Assembly (NCBI GenBank): GCA_039621445.1 | Contig: CP154955.1 | Location: forward strand, 56,762,619 to 56,826,618 | Direction: 5' to 3' | DNA length: 64,000 bases | Source: Euglena gracilis | Lineage: Eukaryota > Euglenida > Euglenophyceae > Euglenales | Shown here: in pieces, positions 9,084-20,262 of the stretch | Layout of the letters: each line of letters begins with the position of its first letter | How positions within the stretch are numbered: the stretch's first letter is position 1 | The notes under the pieces: generated by a model | The model's input: only the letters and a program-made list of their open reading frames with translations | Database searches by the model: none | Told to the model about the DNA's origin: nothing | Position numbers and translations under genes: made by a program

Positions 9084-10724
9084 TTGTCTCCGTCTGCTGC
9101 GTCGTCGACCGGAGCTCCTGCCCTCAGGTGTGGACAACCAGACGCCCTGCGCCTTGCCCTTACCCGCTTGGCGCCGGTCGTCGATGCACCAAGCCTGGAG
9201 GTGCATGTGATCGTTGTGGGCCGGCGTCCCCCGCTTTGGCGGGTCCCAGACGGTGCACAGTGTCTGCCCCTACCGGAGTGGGAAGCTGCCCGGCTTGCAC
9301 TCAACTGGGTGCTCTTGGTGGTCTGCACTTGGATGCGGGGACACCTGCCGCCAGTGGCGGGCCCCTCTATGGAGCTGCTGCGGGTTGAGTTTCTCCTCCC
9401 CCCGGCCGTGAAGTCCTCCCAGTCGGGGCGCTTCATGCGCTCTGCCCTGTGCAAGGTTAGTGCGGCATTGGGCCGCACCCCTCTGTTGGCTCCACAGCTG
9501 CGCCTGGTGCAGGCGAAGCATGGAGTCGTGGTGGCTCTCCTCTCTGTCCCCAGGGGCGAGGCTCGCTCTTGGTTGCGGGGAGCAGCTCGGGCGAACTCTT
9601 CCTCCGCCCATGTTGGTCCAAAGACACCAGCCCTGCTGTCCAGCGGGAACAGTTTACCCTGCACTGGCTGCGGGGTCAAGGCAAGGAGGCGGACCGCCTG
9701 TGGTCTGCCCTCCATGAGGAGGCCAGTTTTTTCGGTCTCCTCCCAGGCGGTTCGGACGGCCCTCCGCTTGTCCCCGGAGGCCGACATCCACATGGTCCTC
9801 AACCAGGTGCATTTTGTGCTGGGCCAGAACGACGTTGCCCTTCGGTAGGCCAAAACGGACTCTCAATGGTGGAGGCTTGGGCCCCTCTCCCAGGCAGAGG
9901 CCGCCTCTGTCCGACAGCTCATCCCGCAGTTCGGACTGCGGCTTGAGGAGGACCAGGTCCGCTTTGGGCCTGCAGGCTCATTTCGTTCCTTTGCGTTTTT
10001 TTCTCGCCTCTGGCTCGCCCTCTGCATGGCAGCTGGTCCGCCTCCTCCGCCAGCCTCTCCCCCGCCAGGCCGCCACCGTGCCCTGGCTCTGGTCCACGAC
10101 CGGCGCGGCTTGGCCCCGGAAGCTCGGCACAGTCCCCGCAGTCGGGTGTCGGGAGGGGCTCGCATCGCGCAGGCGCCCTTGAAGCTGCCGGGATTTGGCC
10201 CTGCGGCGTCATCCTTATTGCCCACTGCAGGTTCACGCCACCCACAAACGGCGACCACTCCGGCACGACAGGGGGCGCCTGTCTCCCCACGCCCCCGGCA
10301 GACGGTGGCCACATCGGCACGACATCGGGCGCCTGCCTCCCCACGCCCTCGGCGGGGGAAGAAGTCTCCTGCACCACTCTCCCCTGCCTCCTCGCCAGGC
10401 CTGGAGGAGCAGCTGCGTACCTTGCTGCAGCAACTGGAGGTCCTCACCAAGCAGAACGCGGCCTTGACCGCCGAGCTCGCCGACATTCGCTGGGAGAATA
10501 CGGCTCTTCGCCGCCAGCTGCCACAGACCTCAGGATATGTCCACCAAACCTATGGTCCACCAGCGCCCGTCTCGTTGGTCCCGGCTTCGGGATCGTCGTT
10601 GCTGCCAGCACCGGCCCCAGATTGGGCCTGTGGAGGTGATGTGGACATGGGCCTCGCCCTGCCATCTGACCCTGGACCAGGGGTGCAAAGGTCCTGGCCG
10701 GAGGACCCCGGGGCCGATGCCTGA
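9084..10724 (+). pseudogene. LINE ORF1, coiled-coil protein
   Basis: The frame runs from about 9084 to TGA at 10722-10724 with one in-frame TAG (9846-9848). The first half is Leu/Arg/Val-rich and of unknown fold. The middle is Pro/Arg-rich. Residues encoded at about 10400-10520 form a clear coiled coil (LEEQLRTLLQQLEVLTKQ, then AALTAELADIRWENTALRR). LINE ORF1 proteins typically trimerise through such a coil and bind element RNA. The end of ORF1 overlaps the start of ORF2 in another frame. Confidence 0.6.
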
Positions 10725-10725
10725 C

Positions 10726-11345
10726 GCCTCGGCGGGGGGCTCTGCCCACAGTGCCCCGGTTCTCCGCGTGGGCACCTGGAACATGTCCCATTGGTCGGCC
10801 CCCAAAGCGGCCATGGTGGCATCCTCCATCCAGGTGGATATCCTGGCCATCCAGGAAATGCATCTGGCCCCCCTACCGCTGCAGGTCACACATACCACCG
10901 CCCGGGGTGCGGGGCTGCACCTGTGCCACTTCCGTCCTGCAGCCCCAATGCCACACTCCGAGCATGGGCGCTCGTGCGGCGTGGGCTTCCCTCTCTCGCT
11001 CAGGACTTCCTGTGCAGCCTATCCAGCCGACCTGTTCCTCCTGGAGCCGCCCTGGTCGGGGACTTCAATGACTCCATCTGCCCGGCTCGGGATTATCGGG
11101 GCCTGGGCAGCGCCAAGCTACCGGTGTCCCCTCCCCTGGCGCACCTCCTGGGGCCTGCTGCCCCGTGGCACGACTCCCACCTGGCCCTGCTTGCGCCGTC
11201 CCTGAACATGACGTATCGCAATCTGCACTCGTCAGGGGTCGAGTCCGCCTCCCTCATCGACCTCATCCTGGCCAACGCTACTGCCCTACGCCTCCTGCAG
11301 TTAGCCATCGTCCAGGAAGACGTGCGGGATGGGGCCACAGCCCCG
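10726..11345 (+). pseudogene. LINE ORF2 N-terminal APE-like endonuclease
   Basis: This domain would nick the target DNA. Motifs in order are VGTWNMSHW (Asn), DILAIQEMHL (Glu), then after a frame change near 11050 VGDFND (Asp and Asn) and SLIDLILAN (Asp). The usual final Ser-Asp-His is not recognisable; the sequence there reads LSSYRSR. The central part seems shortened or scrambled at the frame change. The domain is therefore readable but dead. Confidence 0.7.
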
Positions 11346-11859
11346 CCATTGTCGTCCTACAGGTCACGCCCGGGACAATTTCCTGGGTTTCCCCACGGCC
11401 AAGCCCGCCGGCCAGGCCTCCCAGGCTCTGCGGGCCTCCGAGGGGTGCGGCCAGATTTAGACCGGGCACTCCTCGATTCGGTGTCTTCCTCCTCTCTGGC
11501 TTTGAGGCAGGCGCTCGACGTCCTCATCCAGCTGGCCGGGGGCTGGCTGACGCGCCCCGCAACGCGGCGTCTGGCCTACGACTCCACAGAGGTGTGCACT
11601 CTACGCCACCAATTGGATCGTCTGCACCGGCTGGAGTGCTTGTGCTCCAAGCTTCCCCAGCGGCCGGGGTGTTGGCCAGTCGAAGTACCCCGCCTGGTCA
11701 AGGAGCTATGCCAACAGGGCCTTCTCCCCTTTCAGCCCACTCCCTCCCTGCTCCGCACCGCCGCCCAACAGTCTTCCCAGGTGTGCAGGGCCAAGCTGCA
11801 GGCTCTGTTGCGCCGCATGCGTCAGGACGCACGGCGCGTTGGAAGGTGGCCTTCCCCGG

Positions 11860-13025
11860 ATTCTGGAAGGAGCGCCTGGGGGTGCTCCAGCACTGGTTGG
11901 AGTCCGAAGCCATCCCACGGGGATCCCGCCTCGTCCTGAATGCAAGGGGCTTCAATGCCTCACCCCAGCAGAGGTCGACTCCGCCGTACGCTCCTACTGG
12001 GTTGACGAGGTCCTGCGGCAGCACGCTGGCGTTGACGACGAGGCCCGTTTGGCCCACACCTGCCCCGCGTCGACTGGCCATCCTCAACCTGGACAGCCGA
12101 CCGGGTCACCCGAGCCCGGCGCCCCATGCGGGATGCAGGAGGGCGCCTCCCCTGGCATGGCAGGTGTGCCCATTTCAGTGTGACACTCATTGCGTCCATC
12201 CTGGGCTGCGGCGGTCGCCCGCATGCTCCACCTGGTGGAACAGGAGGGGCACTGGCCGCAAGAATGGCTGGATGCCTATGTGGCAATGAGTCCCAAGTCG
12301 TCCGGGGGATCACGCCCGCGGGACCAGCGACCCATTACGGTGCTGGAAGTGCTTTATTGCCTCTGGGCCAAGGGGGTGGTCCAGGAGTGGTTCCCTACCT
12401 TTCAGCGGCGTCTGCTGGGCCATGCCACGTTCGGCTTCCGGGCCAACTAGGGTACGCTGTACGCGGCACAGGTCTTGGAGGACTTGCGCCACCTCCGCCA
12501 TTCACAGAAGGCTGAGCTGTGGCTGGCCTCGTTCGATGTCGAGAATTGTTTTTATTTCCCTCCACTGGTGGGCTGTCTTCAGGACGCGCTGCGGGCTGTG
12601 GGAGTGCGACCGGCAGTGGTGGACTGCTTCCAGTCCTTCTACCGGCAGGTGCGCAGGCGTTTCCGCTACGGTAACATCGATGGTGAGGTGTGGCATGCCA
12701 CCAACGGCCTGGCACAAGGGTGCCCGGCAAGCCCGAATCTCCTGAATATTTTGCTGGAGACCATTCATCGCTGGGCGGCGGCCAGTGGCATGGGCGTGCC
12801 GGTGGCGGGCGTTCGTCTGCCCTCCATCAGTGTTGCCGATGATGTGGCCCTGCTTGCCACCTCGGCCGCTGAAATGCGTGCCCTCATCCGGGCCTACCTG
12901 GACTGGTGTTCCCTTTTGGGGGTCCGGGTCACCAAAGTCCAACTGTGGTCCTCCCTGTGCCCGGGGCAGCGCCTCCAGGTGGGTGACCTGGACATCGTCT
13001 CCTCTCCTCTCCCCCGGATTCCGCT
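11860..13025 (+). pseudogene. LINE ORF2 reverse transcriptase
   Basis: Motifs are RPRDQRPITVLEVLYCLWAK (RT-2-like), FGFRAN, ASFDVENCFYF (catalytic Asp), GLAQGCPASPNLLN (the PQGxPLSP-type box) and SVADDVALLA (the FADD-type box with two Asp). An in-frame TAG lies at 12448-12450, directly after FGFRAN. Upstream, the segment WKVAFPGFWKERLGVLQHW is spread over two frames. The RT frame changes near 13010 into the downstream connector. Confidence 0.8.
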
Positions 13026-14050
13026 TTGTAGGTGTGAAACTGAGCCTGCCGGAGCCCCAGCCTTCGCAGGTGCATTTTGTCCCTCGCCTCAGCAAAGCAT
13101 TGGAAACCCTGCGCCGCCTGAAGGCGCTCCCCCTGCCGTCTTCCCTGTGGTCCCTTTTGTGGCGCACCACAGTCCTCCCACAGGCAATGTACGCGTGCCA
13201 GCTCCGGGACCTCAAACCGACGGCCCTGCAGCAGCTGATGTCCGCCGGTGTGGCGGCCATAGGGCACAAGCCGCCCCTGCGCTTGAACGCCTGGCGCTCT
13301 CCTGCTGCGGTAGCGGGGGCCCCGTTGGGGGAATCGGCCGTTGCCGACCCGGTCGCCACCATGCGGCTGCGGCAACTGGTGTGGATGCAGACACTGGGCA
13401 GCACCTCTGCCGTCTCTGGGTTCATCCACCGGGCCGTCGCCTACCCGGGCCAGGCCTGGAAAGAAACATCCCCTGCCTTGTGCTCTGCTCTCGCCGCAGT
13501 GGGATGGCGGGTGGCACGCAACCAGGCGTGCTCTTGGTCAGCCGCGTGGCCGGGCCTTTGCACAGAGCAGGCATCCCCGGGACAGATTGTCCTGACGCCG
13601 GTGGATGATTTTCCTCCTCCTGGCGCCGTCTTCACAGGTGGCTCCGTGGCGTCCTCCGGGGGAGCCGCCGTCTGGGCCCCGGACACCGAATCTGCCCTCA
13701 CCTGTTCTGTTCCAGGTCCCTTGAGCTCCACCCACTGTGAGTTGGTGGCCCTACGGATGGCGGTAGAGGCTCCTGCCCCGCACACGTGACCGACTCCCTG
13801 ACCTCCCTCCAAACTCTGGCGGGTGGCATCTCCTGCCCCTTTCCCGTGTCCTCCGATCACCTATCAGGTCCCTAGTGCGTCAGATCATCTCCGCCTCTTC
13901 CTCCCTCTCCACGGCGTCACTCCTGGAGAAGGTGCGGGCGTACGACACGGCCGTCATCAAGGCCGGACACCCCAATGCGGTGGGGAATGACCCCGCCGAC
14001 TTCTAGGCCAAGGAGGCTGTCCCTGGCCGGGCCGCGTCCACCTGGTAACC
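13026..14050 (+). pseudogene. LINE ORF2 connector and RNase H
   Basis: After the RT come FRFVGVKLSLPEP and a roughly 180-residue connector, then an RNase H domain from about 13620: VFTGGSVASSGGAAVW, THCELVALRMAVEA, VTDSLTSLQTL and AGHPNAVGNDPADF. Glu and the last two Asp are present. The first catalytic Asp of the usual TDGS motif reads Gly (FTGGS). In-frame TAGs occur at 13873-13875 and 14004-14006, and a frame change is needed near 13785. Confidence 0.7.
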
Positions 14051-14394
14051 GCCCCCTCCGTGCTTTGACGATCCGTGCTCCTGCAGGACGCCTCAGGGTC
14101 GATCATCTACTACTTACCCGCGGCGTTCGCCCAGGCCTGGTGGCTCCGGTGCCGGGCCGCCTGGGAGAAGCGCTCTGCGGTGCGCCTCCTCGTCTTACAC
14201 CCAACTTCCACCCCAATCGCCTGGCCCGCTTTACACCGCCTTTTTCAGACGAGCAGTGGCCCTGCCCGCCGGGTTTACACACCCGGTTTCCCCGGCGGCC
14301 ATCAATTGGGTGGCCAGGGTGCCTACAGGCTGCCTGGCCACCCAGGACCGTGTCCACCGGCATCGGCTGGGGGCCTCCTCCCCCGCCTGCCTGT
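14051..14394 (+). pseudogene. LINE ORF2 segment between RNase H and the C-terminal motif
   Basis: The coding signal continues in shifting frames as far as the LTR insertion point, including WVARVPTGCLATQDRVH and a final SPACL that is completed after the insertion by CCRSAVEDDVHVL. This junction shows that the LTR element inserted into an existing LINE. Confidence 0.5.
14391..14394 (+). repeat. target-site duplication, left
   Basis: CTGT is repeated at 19874-19877. An uninterrupted paralogous copy of the target at 20101-20120 has CTGT only once, which confirms the 4-bp duplication. Confidence 0.8.
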
Positions 14395-15006
14395 TGTCGG
14401 CTGCCGCTGGCGTCGGCAGCCAAAAATTTCCCAGAAAATTCCCAAGAACCCCCGGTAGGAACCACCAGAGCAAGTCAACCGCCACGCGAGACGAATTGGA
14501 ACCCCAGCAAATTCCAGGAAGAATTTGAGAATTCGATTTGAGAATCACAAGAACAGAAAAGTCAATTGAGAATTGAAAGATCAAAAAGGACAATTCAATT
14601 ATTCCAAGAAACCAAGGCATTGCTTTCCAAATTGTTTTCCTACCCCAAGCAGCAGCTTTCCTGAACCCAGGTACTCCCAAACCTCCAAGCCAGGTTTGTC
14701 TTGTGCTGCTGATTTGCTCACCTAAGTAGGTGGGTTGGTTTGTCTTTGTCGCTTCAGCCTTTCAGTTGAAAAGTTCAAGTTGGAGAATGGGAAAAAACCA
14801 ACAGTGGAGGGAAAAAAAGATCCTACGCGGGGCAACCAGGGACCCTGGGTCGGGGGGGCACAACTCACCCCCTTCACAGTCGGTTGAATTACTGGAAAAC
14901 GGGGCCCAATTTCAGAAAGGCCCTGGCCTGAGCCCTCCAGGGCCAGAAAAGAGTGGTCGCGGCCCTGGCAGCCCCCCCGGGCGAGCAGGGTCCCCGACCC
15001 CCAACA
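14395..15006 (+). repeat. 5' LTR
   Basis: This 612-bp repeat is nearly identical to 19262-19873 and starts TGTCGG, ending CCAACA. Differences seen by eye include C/G and T/G changes around 14661 and 14712 and two changes just before the end. Confidence 0.9.
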
Positions 15007-15602
15007 TGGTACGCAGAGGTGGCTTTACTGACTCTGTCAGTGAAGAATTTTGTGATTCTGTTGATGACAAATCTCAACCTGAAAGTTTTCCAGTTGTGGA
15101 AGTTGTGCAGGTGTTGTTCCTTAAGGTTGGTGTTCTGTGGGCTTTAATTGTGGGTTCTCCTGAAGATCCAATGGAATGCACACTGAGAAGTTTGGAATGC
15201 AGAATTAATCATATTGAAAAATTTTGGCAGAGTTTGTCAACTGAGCCCAGCCACTCAGAGGGACAGGACACAGAAACAGATTTTTTGACTCGAAACTCAA
15301 AGTGGGTAATTAACAAGATTCAGTCCCTGAATGTTGAGGGCGAGGCTCTGACGAAACACCTGAAAGAGGTGACAGATTCATTGGGAAAGGCAGAAGTGGA
15401 AATCGGAAGGTTGACCGAGCAAATAAAAACGTTGGAACTGCAAATCGCTAAAAATTTGCAGCCCAGTGAACTGAAATTACCAAGTCCAGAAAATTTTGTG
15501 CCTGTGAACCTGACTTCTGGACATGTCACAAATTTGCAGCCGTCATCAGTGACTTCTGAGAAATCTTCCTCAGATTTTGCCGCACAGCCAAGAAAATTCT
15601 GA
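15006..15602 (+). CDS. Gag-like coiled-coil ORF of the LARD element
   Basis: The ATG lies exactly at the LTR/primer-site junction and the ORF gives 198 residues to TGA at 15600-15602. The N-terminal part is acidic. The segment encoded at about 15310-15460 (VEGEALTKHLKEVTDSLGK, then LTEQIKTLELQIAKN) is a predicted coiled coil. The tail is Ser/Pro-rich. No Gag family is recognised. It may be the only protein the element makes, or a remnant of a longer Gag. The frame is also open upstream through the LTR from 14730. Confidence 0.5.
   Translation: MVRRGGFTDSVSEEFCDSVDDKSQPESFPVVEVVQVLFLKVGVLWALIVGSPEDPMECTLRSLECRINHIEKFWQSLSTEPSHSEGQDTETDFLTRNSKWVINKIQSLNVEGEALTKHLKEVTDSLGKAEVEIGRLTEQIKTLELQIAKNLQPSELKLPSPENFVPVNLTSGHVTNLQPSSVTSEKSSSDFAAQPRKF
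15007..15022 (+). promoter_or_regulatory. primer binding site, tRNA-iMet-like
   Basis: The sequence directly after the 5' LTR reads TGGTACGCAGAGGTGG. The eukaryotic initiator tRNA-Met 3' end would give a site like TGGTAGCAGAGG, so this matches apart from one inserted C. The last base of the LTR plus TG also forms the ATG of the internal ORF. Confidence 0.6.
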
Positions 15603-16909
15603 CAGACAAAAAAATTCTGGAGGCCTGCCAAAAACAGTTGGAATGACTTTCAATTTTTGAGACCAAGTTGGTTTCAAGATTGGTGGGGTTGGGACTGGCA
15701 TTTAAATCCCTGGAACAGCTGGGGGTGGTTTCCACCATATCAGTGGTGGTGGTGATTTTTTTCAGCACAGGTCTAACCACTGACTGGCACAGCACAGCAC
15801 TTTACGGTGTCAAGTATGTTTCACTGGTCTGTTTTTGTGATTGTTGTTGTTTCATACGTTTTTTCATCGTAATTTGGTGTTGGAGGCAGATGCGTGGTCA
15901 GCCAGAAGTTTAAATCTGGATTTTCAGTTTGCAGAGTTTGGCTTAGGAAAAACAGCCAAGTCAAACATTTTGAATCTGGTTTCTGGTGCATGTTTTTTCC
16001 CAGTTGCTTTCCACTTCAATGGAGACGCCCAGCCACAATGCTTGGCAATTTCTCCTAGTGTTCAGGCAGCCAGATCAATCATCTTTCATTTTCAGTTTCA
16101 GAGTTTTCAGTTTTCGGTTGTCCCAAATGTCATTTGGGGTGGGGCACGGTGTGGACATGTGTCACCATCCCAGACGGGGACAAATCAGTCATTTCAGGTG
16201 GAATTTTGGTTTGTGTTTTTACTGGTCCCTTTTGTCACGGGACAGTTTTTCCAGTGAGAAACTTTACCCCCGGACAGGGACATGTGTTAGAGAATCGGCA
16301 CAGTTTTTTGGGATTTTCAGTCCAGTTTCATTGTGGTTTTCGAGTGTGGCAGCCCAGCAGCCCTGTGGAGGTTATCTGGGTTTTTGCCAAATCCTGAGGT
16401 CGGGGAGAGACCTCTGATGGACCACTCGAACCAAAAAGTTTTTTGGGAAAGCGCGCAAAGAGGGGTTCCAAGGGTGGGGCTAGACCCAGGCCAGGAATAA
16501 ACACCCCTGTGGCCACCCATCTAAGGGCTCAGGAAACAGTTTTCAGTTTTTCAGTCAGTGGGAACCAAGGTGGATTAACCCAGGAGGAAAAGACACCCCT
16601 GAGGAAAATTCATTTTTTGGGCCCATCAGTGGCATCATCATCATTTGGTTCAGTTTGTGGAAAATCTGTTGATCTGTGGGTTGCACTTTCTGTTGCATTT
16701 TTTTCGGCTGTGGAGTTTGCTTAAGGGAGAAAAACTCAGAAGTGGGGGACGCCTCACAATGCAAAACTCCCAAAGGCAATTTTTGCAGTTTGAGGCTTGC
16801 TTAAACAGTTTTCGTGTGACCCATTTGATGGATCATGATCAGATTTTAAGTGCCGTTTCTGGTTCGGAGTTCAGTGGTGGTTCAGTGAGAGAATTCAGAA
16901 ATCTGCCTT
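15603..16909. other. LARD internal region, no gene seen
   Basis: This T/G-rich sequence with many TTTTCAG words carries no stable ORF with family resemblance. I see no terminator or RNA gene. Confidence 0.5.
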
Positions 16910-17122
16910 ATGTGCCAGTGGTTAATTTGTGTGTGTGTTGCCTTCGTCATGCAGGTTCAAGCAATCAATCAAACAGAAGCACCGAAGAGAATCAACACAA
17001 AAGAATCTGAGAATTTCAAGGTTGATGATTTGTTCAACAAGTTCAAGTTTGTTGACCAGGACAATGATGATTACATTGACATTGAACAACAAAGCAGACA
17101 AGTCATCAAGGATTTTGACTGA
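16910..17122 (+). CDS. short ORF with EF-hand-like loop inside the LARD element
   Basis: In the last third of this reading frame the peptide LFNKFKFVDQDNDDYIDIEQ has the spacing of an EF-hand: DQDNDDYIDIEQ puts Asp at loop positions 1, 3 and 5, Ile at 8 and Asp at 9, with Gln instead of Glu at 12 and Asp instead of Gly at 6. The upstream start is uncertain. Part of the ORF may be an exon, because a tttcag-like site and GT-rich sequence precede it. It could be a captured host fragment or chance. Confidence 0.3.
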   Translation: MCQWLICVCVAFVMQVQAINQTEAPKRINTKESENFKVDDLFNKFKFVDQDNDDYIDIEQQSRQVIKDFD

Positions 17123-19250
17123 ATTTATTGAATTCAAAGATTTCAGCAGTTTGCAAAAAAATTGACTTCAAAGACTGGGTTATTTCAATGAGATGATGAG
17201 ATGAGACAGATTTCAATGACATCATTGGGACCCAAGCAATTGAATCACATGATTACGATGTGATTACAATTGTGGATTGTTTGTGGTATTTTACTAAGGT
17301 GCTGGGGAGAGAAGCTTGATGGCCGACCAAAGTGCCTGCAGTGGGCAGCACTTCCAAAGCCCAGGCCCAGCACAGGTTGGCTGCTCTCACAGATTTTTCA
17401 TGTTTTTGGGTCTCAGGATTTTGCTTGTGGTTTGGAACCATTTTTTCTCCCCTCCTCGTGCAGCTGGGGGGGGGGGGGGGGGCTGTGTTGAGCCCTGTTT
17501 TTTGTTGGTGTGGTGGATCAAAATCAGTTTTGGCTTTACGGTTGGAATTTTTTGACTCAGAATTGGATACCCTGTGAGACGTTTGGGTGGGGACAGGAAT
17601 GCATCATTTTGTGACCGTGTCAGTTTTTGGTCACACCCCAGATTGTGACGGGGTTTGATGAATTTTCCATTTTTCCCATTTTATTTATCGAATGGGGATT
17701 CTGATTTTGCAGCCAGGAATTTTTAACCCATGGCCCTCCCCGCACTGGTTGACGGTGGGGGGGGGCGACATTGTGAAGGCCCGTCCTTTGACATGTGTGA
17801 GATTTCAGCCGGTTTGGATATTACGGCCCAGGTTTGTGATTTTTTTTGTTGGAGGCTGAAGCCAGATTGACCCCCATGGCCCCATGTGACGGGGGGGGGT
17901 AGCGAAAAATCGCTTTGGCTGAGAAAATTGGAATTGAATTTTCAGTGTTTTTGAGTTTGCCGTGTCATTTGACCCCCATGGCCCCGTGTGATTTGGGGGG
18001 GGGTGCAGTGAATTTAAATTTGCAAGCCGAATTGGTCAGTTTTACGGCTGTAAATTGGTCGAGCCCAGAGCTGGACTGGATGGCCTGGCCCCTCGGTATG
18101 CTGCTTTGTTTTTTGTATGTGGCAGTTGGAATTCTCGATTGGATTTAGTTGAGGGCTTTTGTAGGCCCTGGATTTGTGGGTTGGACTCAGATTTTTGATT
18201 TTTTTGAGGATTTTTGTTGCTGGAGGATTTTTATTCAAAGAGTTGGAAAAACCTGGGATTTTGATAATTTTTCTGGTGGACGACAAAACGAGTTGCAGTT
18301 TTAAAACTCAGTTTTTTGATTCGGTTTGGACTACTGGATGTTCGTCAAAGGCATATTTTCATGGAACACAGCTTGGAGGCATCCGAACTCGGGGGGGGGG
18401 GGACCCTGGACCGGAGATGACCCCTCCTCCGTCCAAAGGCCCTGTTGTGGGCCAATGGAAAAAAAAACCCCAGCCACGTGGGCACTAAAGCCCTGTGATA
18501 TAGTGGCTGTGGGCCAATGTGAAGCCCTGTTCTCTTTGCGTTCAAAAAAGTCAGCCCAGTCATTTTCGGTTGGAATGCATGACAAGGAAGCGAGCGTGCA
18601 TACACACAAAACACACAACCACACACGCACACGAACCCGCACACCCATTGTACACTATTCCCGCCGTATATAACCGTCTTACCCTCTCACCATTGCACCC
18701 ATTCACCTTCAACCTTTTCCTCACCCTTCTGTCCCGAATTGGAAAGGAATGCCTAGGTTTCTCTTTTTCTTTCCCCACACAAGTTGTTTTCTGAGGCACT
18801 GTTGGCCAAAGTCCCTGTTTTTTTAAAAAAAAATCGAAATCGAAGTCTCACTGAATGAAAGCTGCCAAAAGGATTTTCACCAAGGGGGTAGCGTGGGACT
18901 TAGGCCTTGGGGTGGAGTGCCCAGAGTTTGTTTTGTTTGGAATCGGTTTTCAGATTTTGTGTTCAAAGACCCGTTCCCCATGCTTGTCGGAGGAGGAAAG
19001 GGGTGGGGGGGCTTCCCCCGGAGACCTGATTTTTCAGAGTCCCCCAAGGTGCCCGATATTATGGCTGGGGGGGGGGTCAGACTCGTAACACCGATTTTCA
19101 AAAGAAAAAAAAAGCGACAGGACCCGTTGCAAAAAAAAAAACAAACAGAATTTTCGCCCCCCACAAAAAAAAACAAAAAAAAACAGAATTTTCTCTCCCC
19201 GTTTTTGCACGGGGGGGGGGGGGCAGAAAAACGGGTCCGACTAACGTCGC
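17123..19250. other. LARD internal region, non-coding, with G runs and a TATATAA box
   Basis: The stretch has several G runs of 9-16 (near 17466, 17995, 18392, 19069 and 19211). A TATATAA at about 18665-18671 is followed by a pyrimidine-rich tract, which could be an internal promoter, though this is only suggestive. No coding potential was recognised. Confidence 0.4.
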
Positions 19251-19261
19251 AAGGGAGGGGG
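19251..19261 (+). promoter_or_regulatory. polypurine tract
   Basis: AAGGGAGGGGG abuts the TG of the 3' LTR, the expected position for plus-strand DNA priming. Confidence 0.75.
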
Positions 19262-19873
19262 TGTCGGCTGCCGCTGGCGTCGGCAGCCAAAAATTTCCCA
19301 GAAAATTCCCAAGAACCCCCGGTAGGAACCACCAGAGCAAGTCAACCGCCACGCGAGACGAATTGGAACCCCAGCAAATTCCAGGAAGAATTTGAGAATT
19401 CGATTTGAGAATCACAAGAACAGAAAAGTCAATTGAGAATTGAAAGATCAAAAAGGACAATTCAATTATTCCAAGAAACCAAGGCATTGCTTTCCAAATT
19501 GTTTTCCTACCCCAAGCAGCAGGTTTCCTGAACCCAGGTACTCCCAAACCTCCAAGCCAGGTTTGTCTTGGGCTGCTGATTTGCTCACCTAAGTAGGTGG
19601 GTTGGTTTGTCTTTGTCGCTTCAGCCTTTCAGTTGAAAAGTTCAAGTTGGAGAGTGGGAAAAAACCAACAGTGGAGGGAAAAAAAGATCCTACGCGGGGC
19701 AACCAGGGACCCTGGGTCGGGGGGGCACACCTCACCCCCTTCACAGTCGGTTGAATTACTGGAAAACGGGGCCCAATTTCAGAAAGGCCCTGGCCTGAGC
19801 CCTCCAGGGCCAGAAAAGAGTGGTCGCGGCCCTGGCAGCCCCCCCGGGCGAGCAGGGTCCCCATCCCCCAACA
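19262..19873 (+). repeat. 3' LTR
   Basis: This is the second copy of the 612-bp repeat, immediately preceded by an 11-base polypurine tract and followed by CTGT. Confidence 0.9.
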
Positions 19874-19877
19874 CTGT
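19874..19877 (+). repeat. target-site duplication, right
   Basis: CTGT follows the 3' LTR and matches the left flank at 14391-14394. Confidence 0.8.
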
Positions 19878-20262
19878 GCTGCAGGTCGGCAGTGGAGGAC
19901 GATGTCCACGTCCTCACCAGGTGCCCTGCTACGGGCTCGGCATCCGGTGCCGCATCCTTTTCTCTCGCATGGTCCGCTGCAGGTGACCACTGCCGCCTCA
20001 CTTTGCCATTGCCGCTGGCGGACTGGGTGGCCAGGGTGCGGACAGGCTTCCTGGCCACCCAGAACCGTGTCCACCAGCATCGGCTGGGGATTCCTCCCCC
20101 GCCTGCCTGTGCTGCAGGTCGCCAGTGGAGGACGATGTCCACGTCGTCACCGGGTGCCCTGCTACGGGCTCGGCATCCGGTGCCGCCTCCTTTTCTCTCG
20201 CATGGTCCGCTGCAGGTGATCACTGCCGCCTCACCCTGCCAATGCCGCCGGCGGACTGGGTG
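19878..20262 (+). repeat. tandem duplication inside the LINE, 233-bp unit
   Basis: Unit 1 is 19878-20110. Unit 2 starts at 20111 and is similar to about 20262, with shared words such as GCTGCAGGTCG and GAGGACGATGTCCACGTC. The part before the LTR element (about 14299-14394) matches the end of unit 1, so the duplication predates the LTR insertion. Confidence 0.8.

Larger units (their letters stand above)
14395..19873. mobile_element. non-autonomous LTR retrotransposon (LARD-type), 5.5 kb
   Basis: Two 612-bp direct repeats (14395-15006 and 19262-19873) bound 4.26 kb of internal sequence. Each begins TGTCGG and ends CCAACA, the standard TG...CA form. A primer-site-like sequence follows the 5' LTR, a polypurine tract precedes the 3' LTR, and CTGT flanks both ends. 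No protease, RT or integrase can be read inside, so mobilisation must have been in trans. By eye the LTRs differ at about six positions (about 1%), so insertion was fairly recent. The orientation is given by primer site and polypurine tract: plus strand. Confidence 0.88.
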
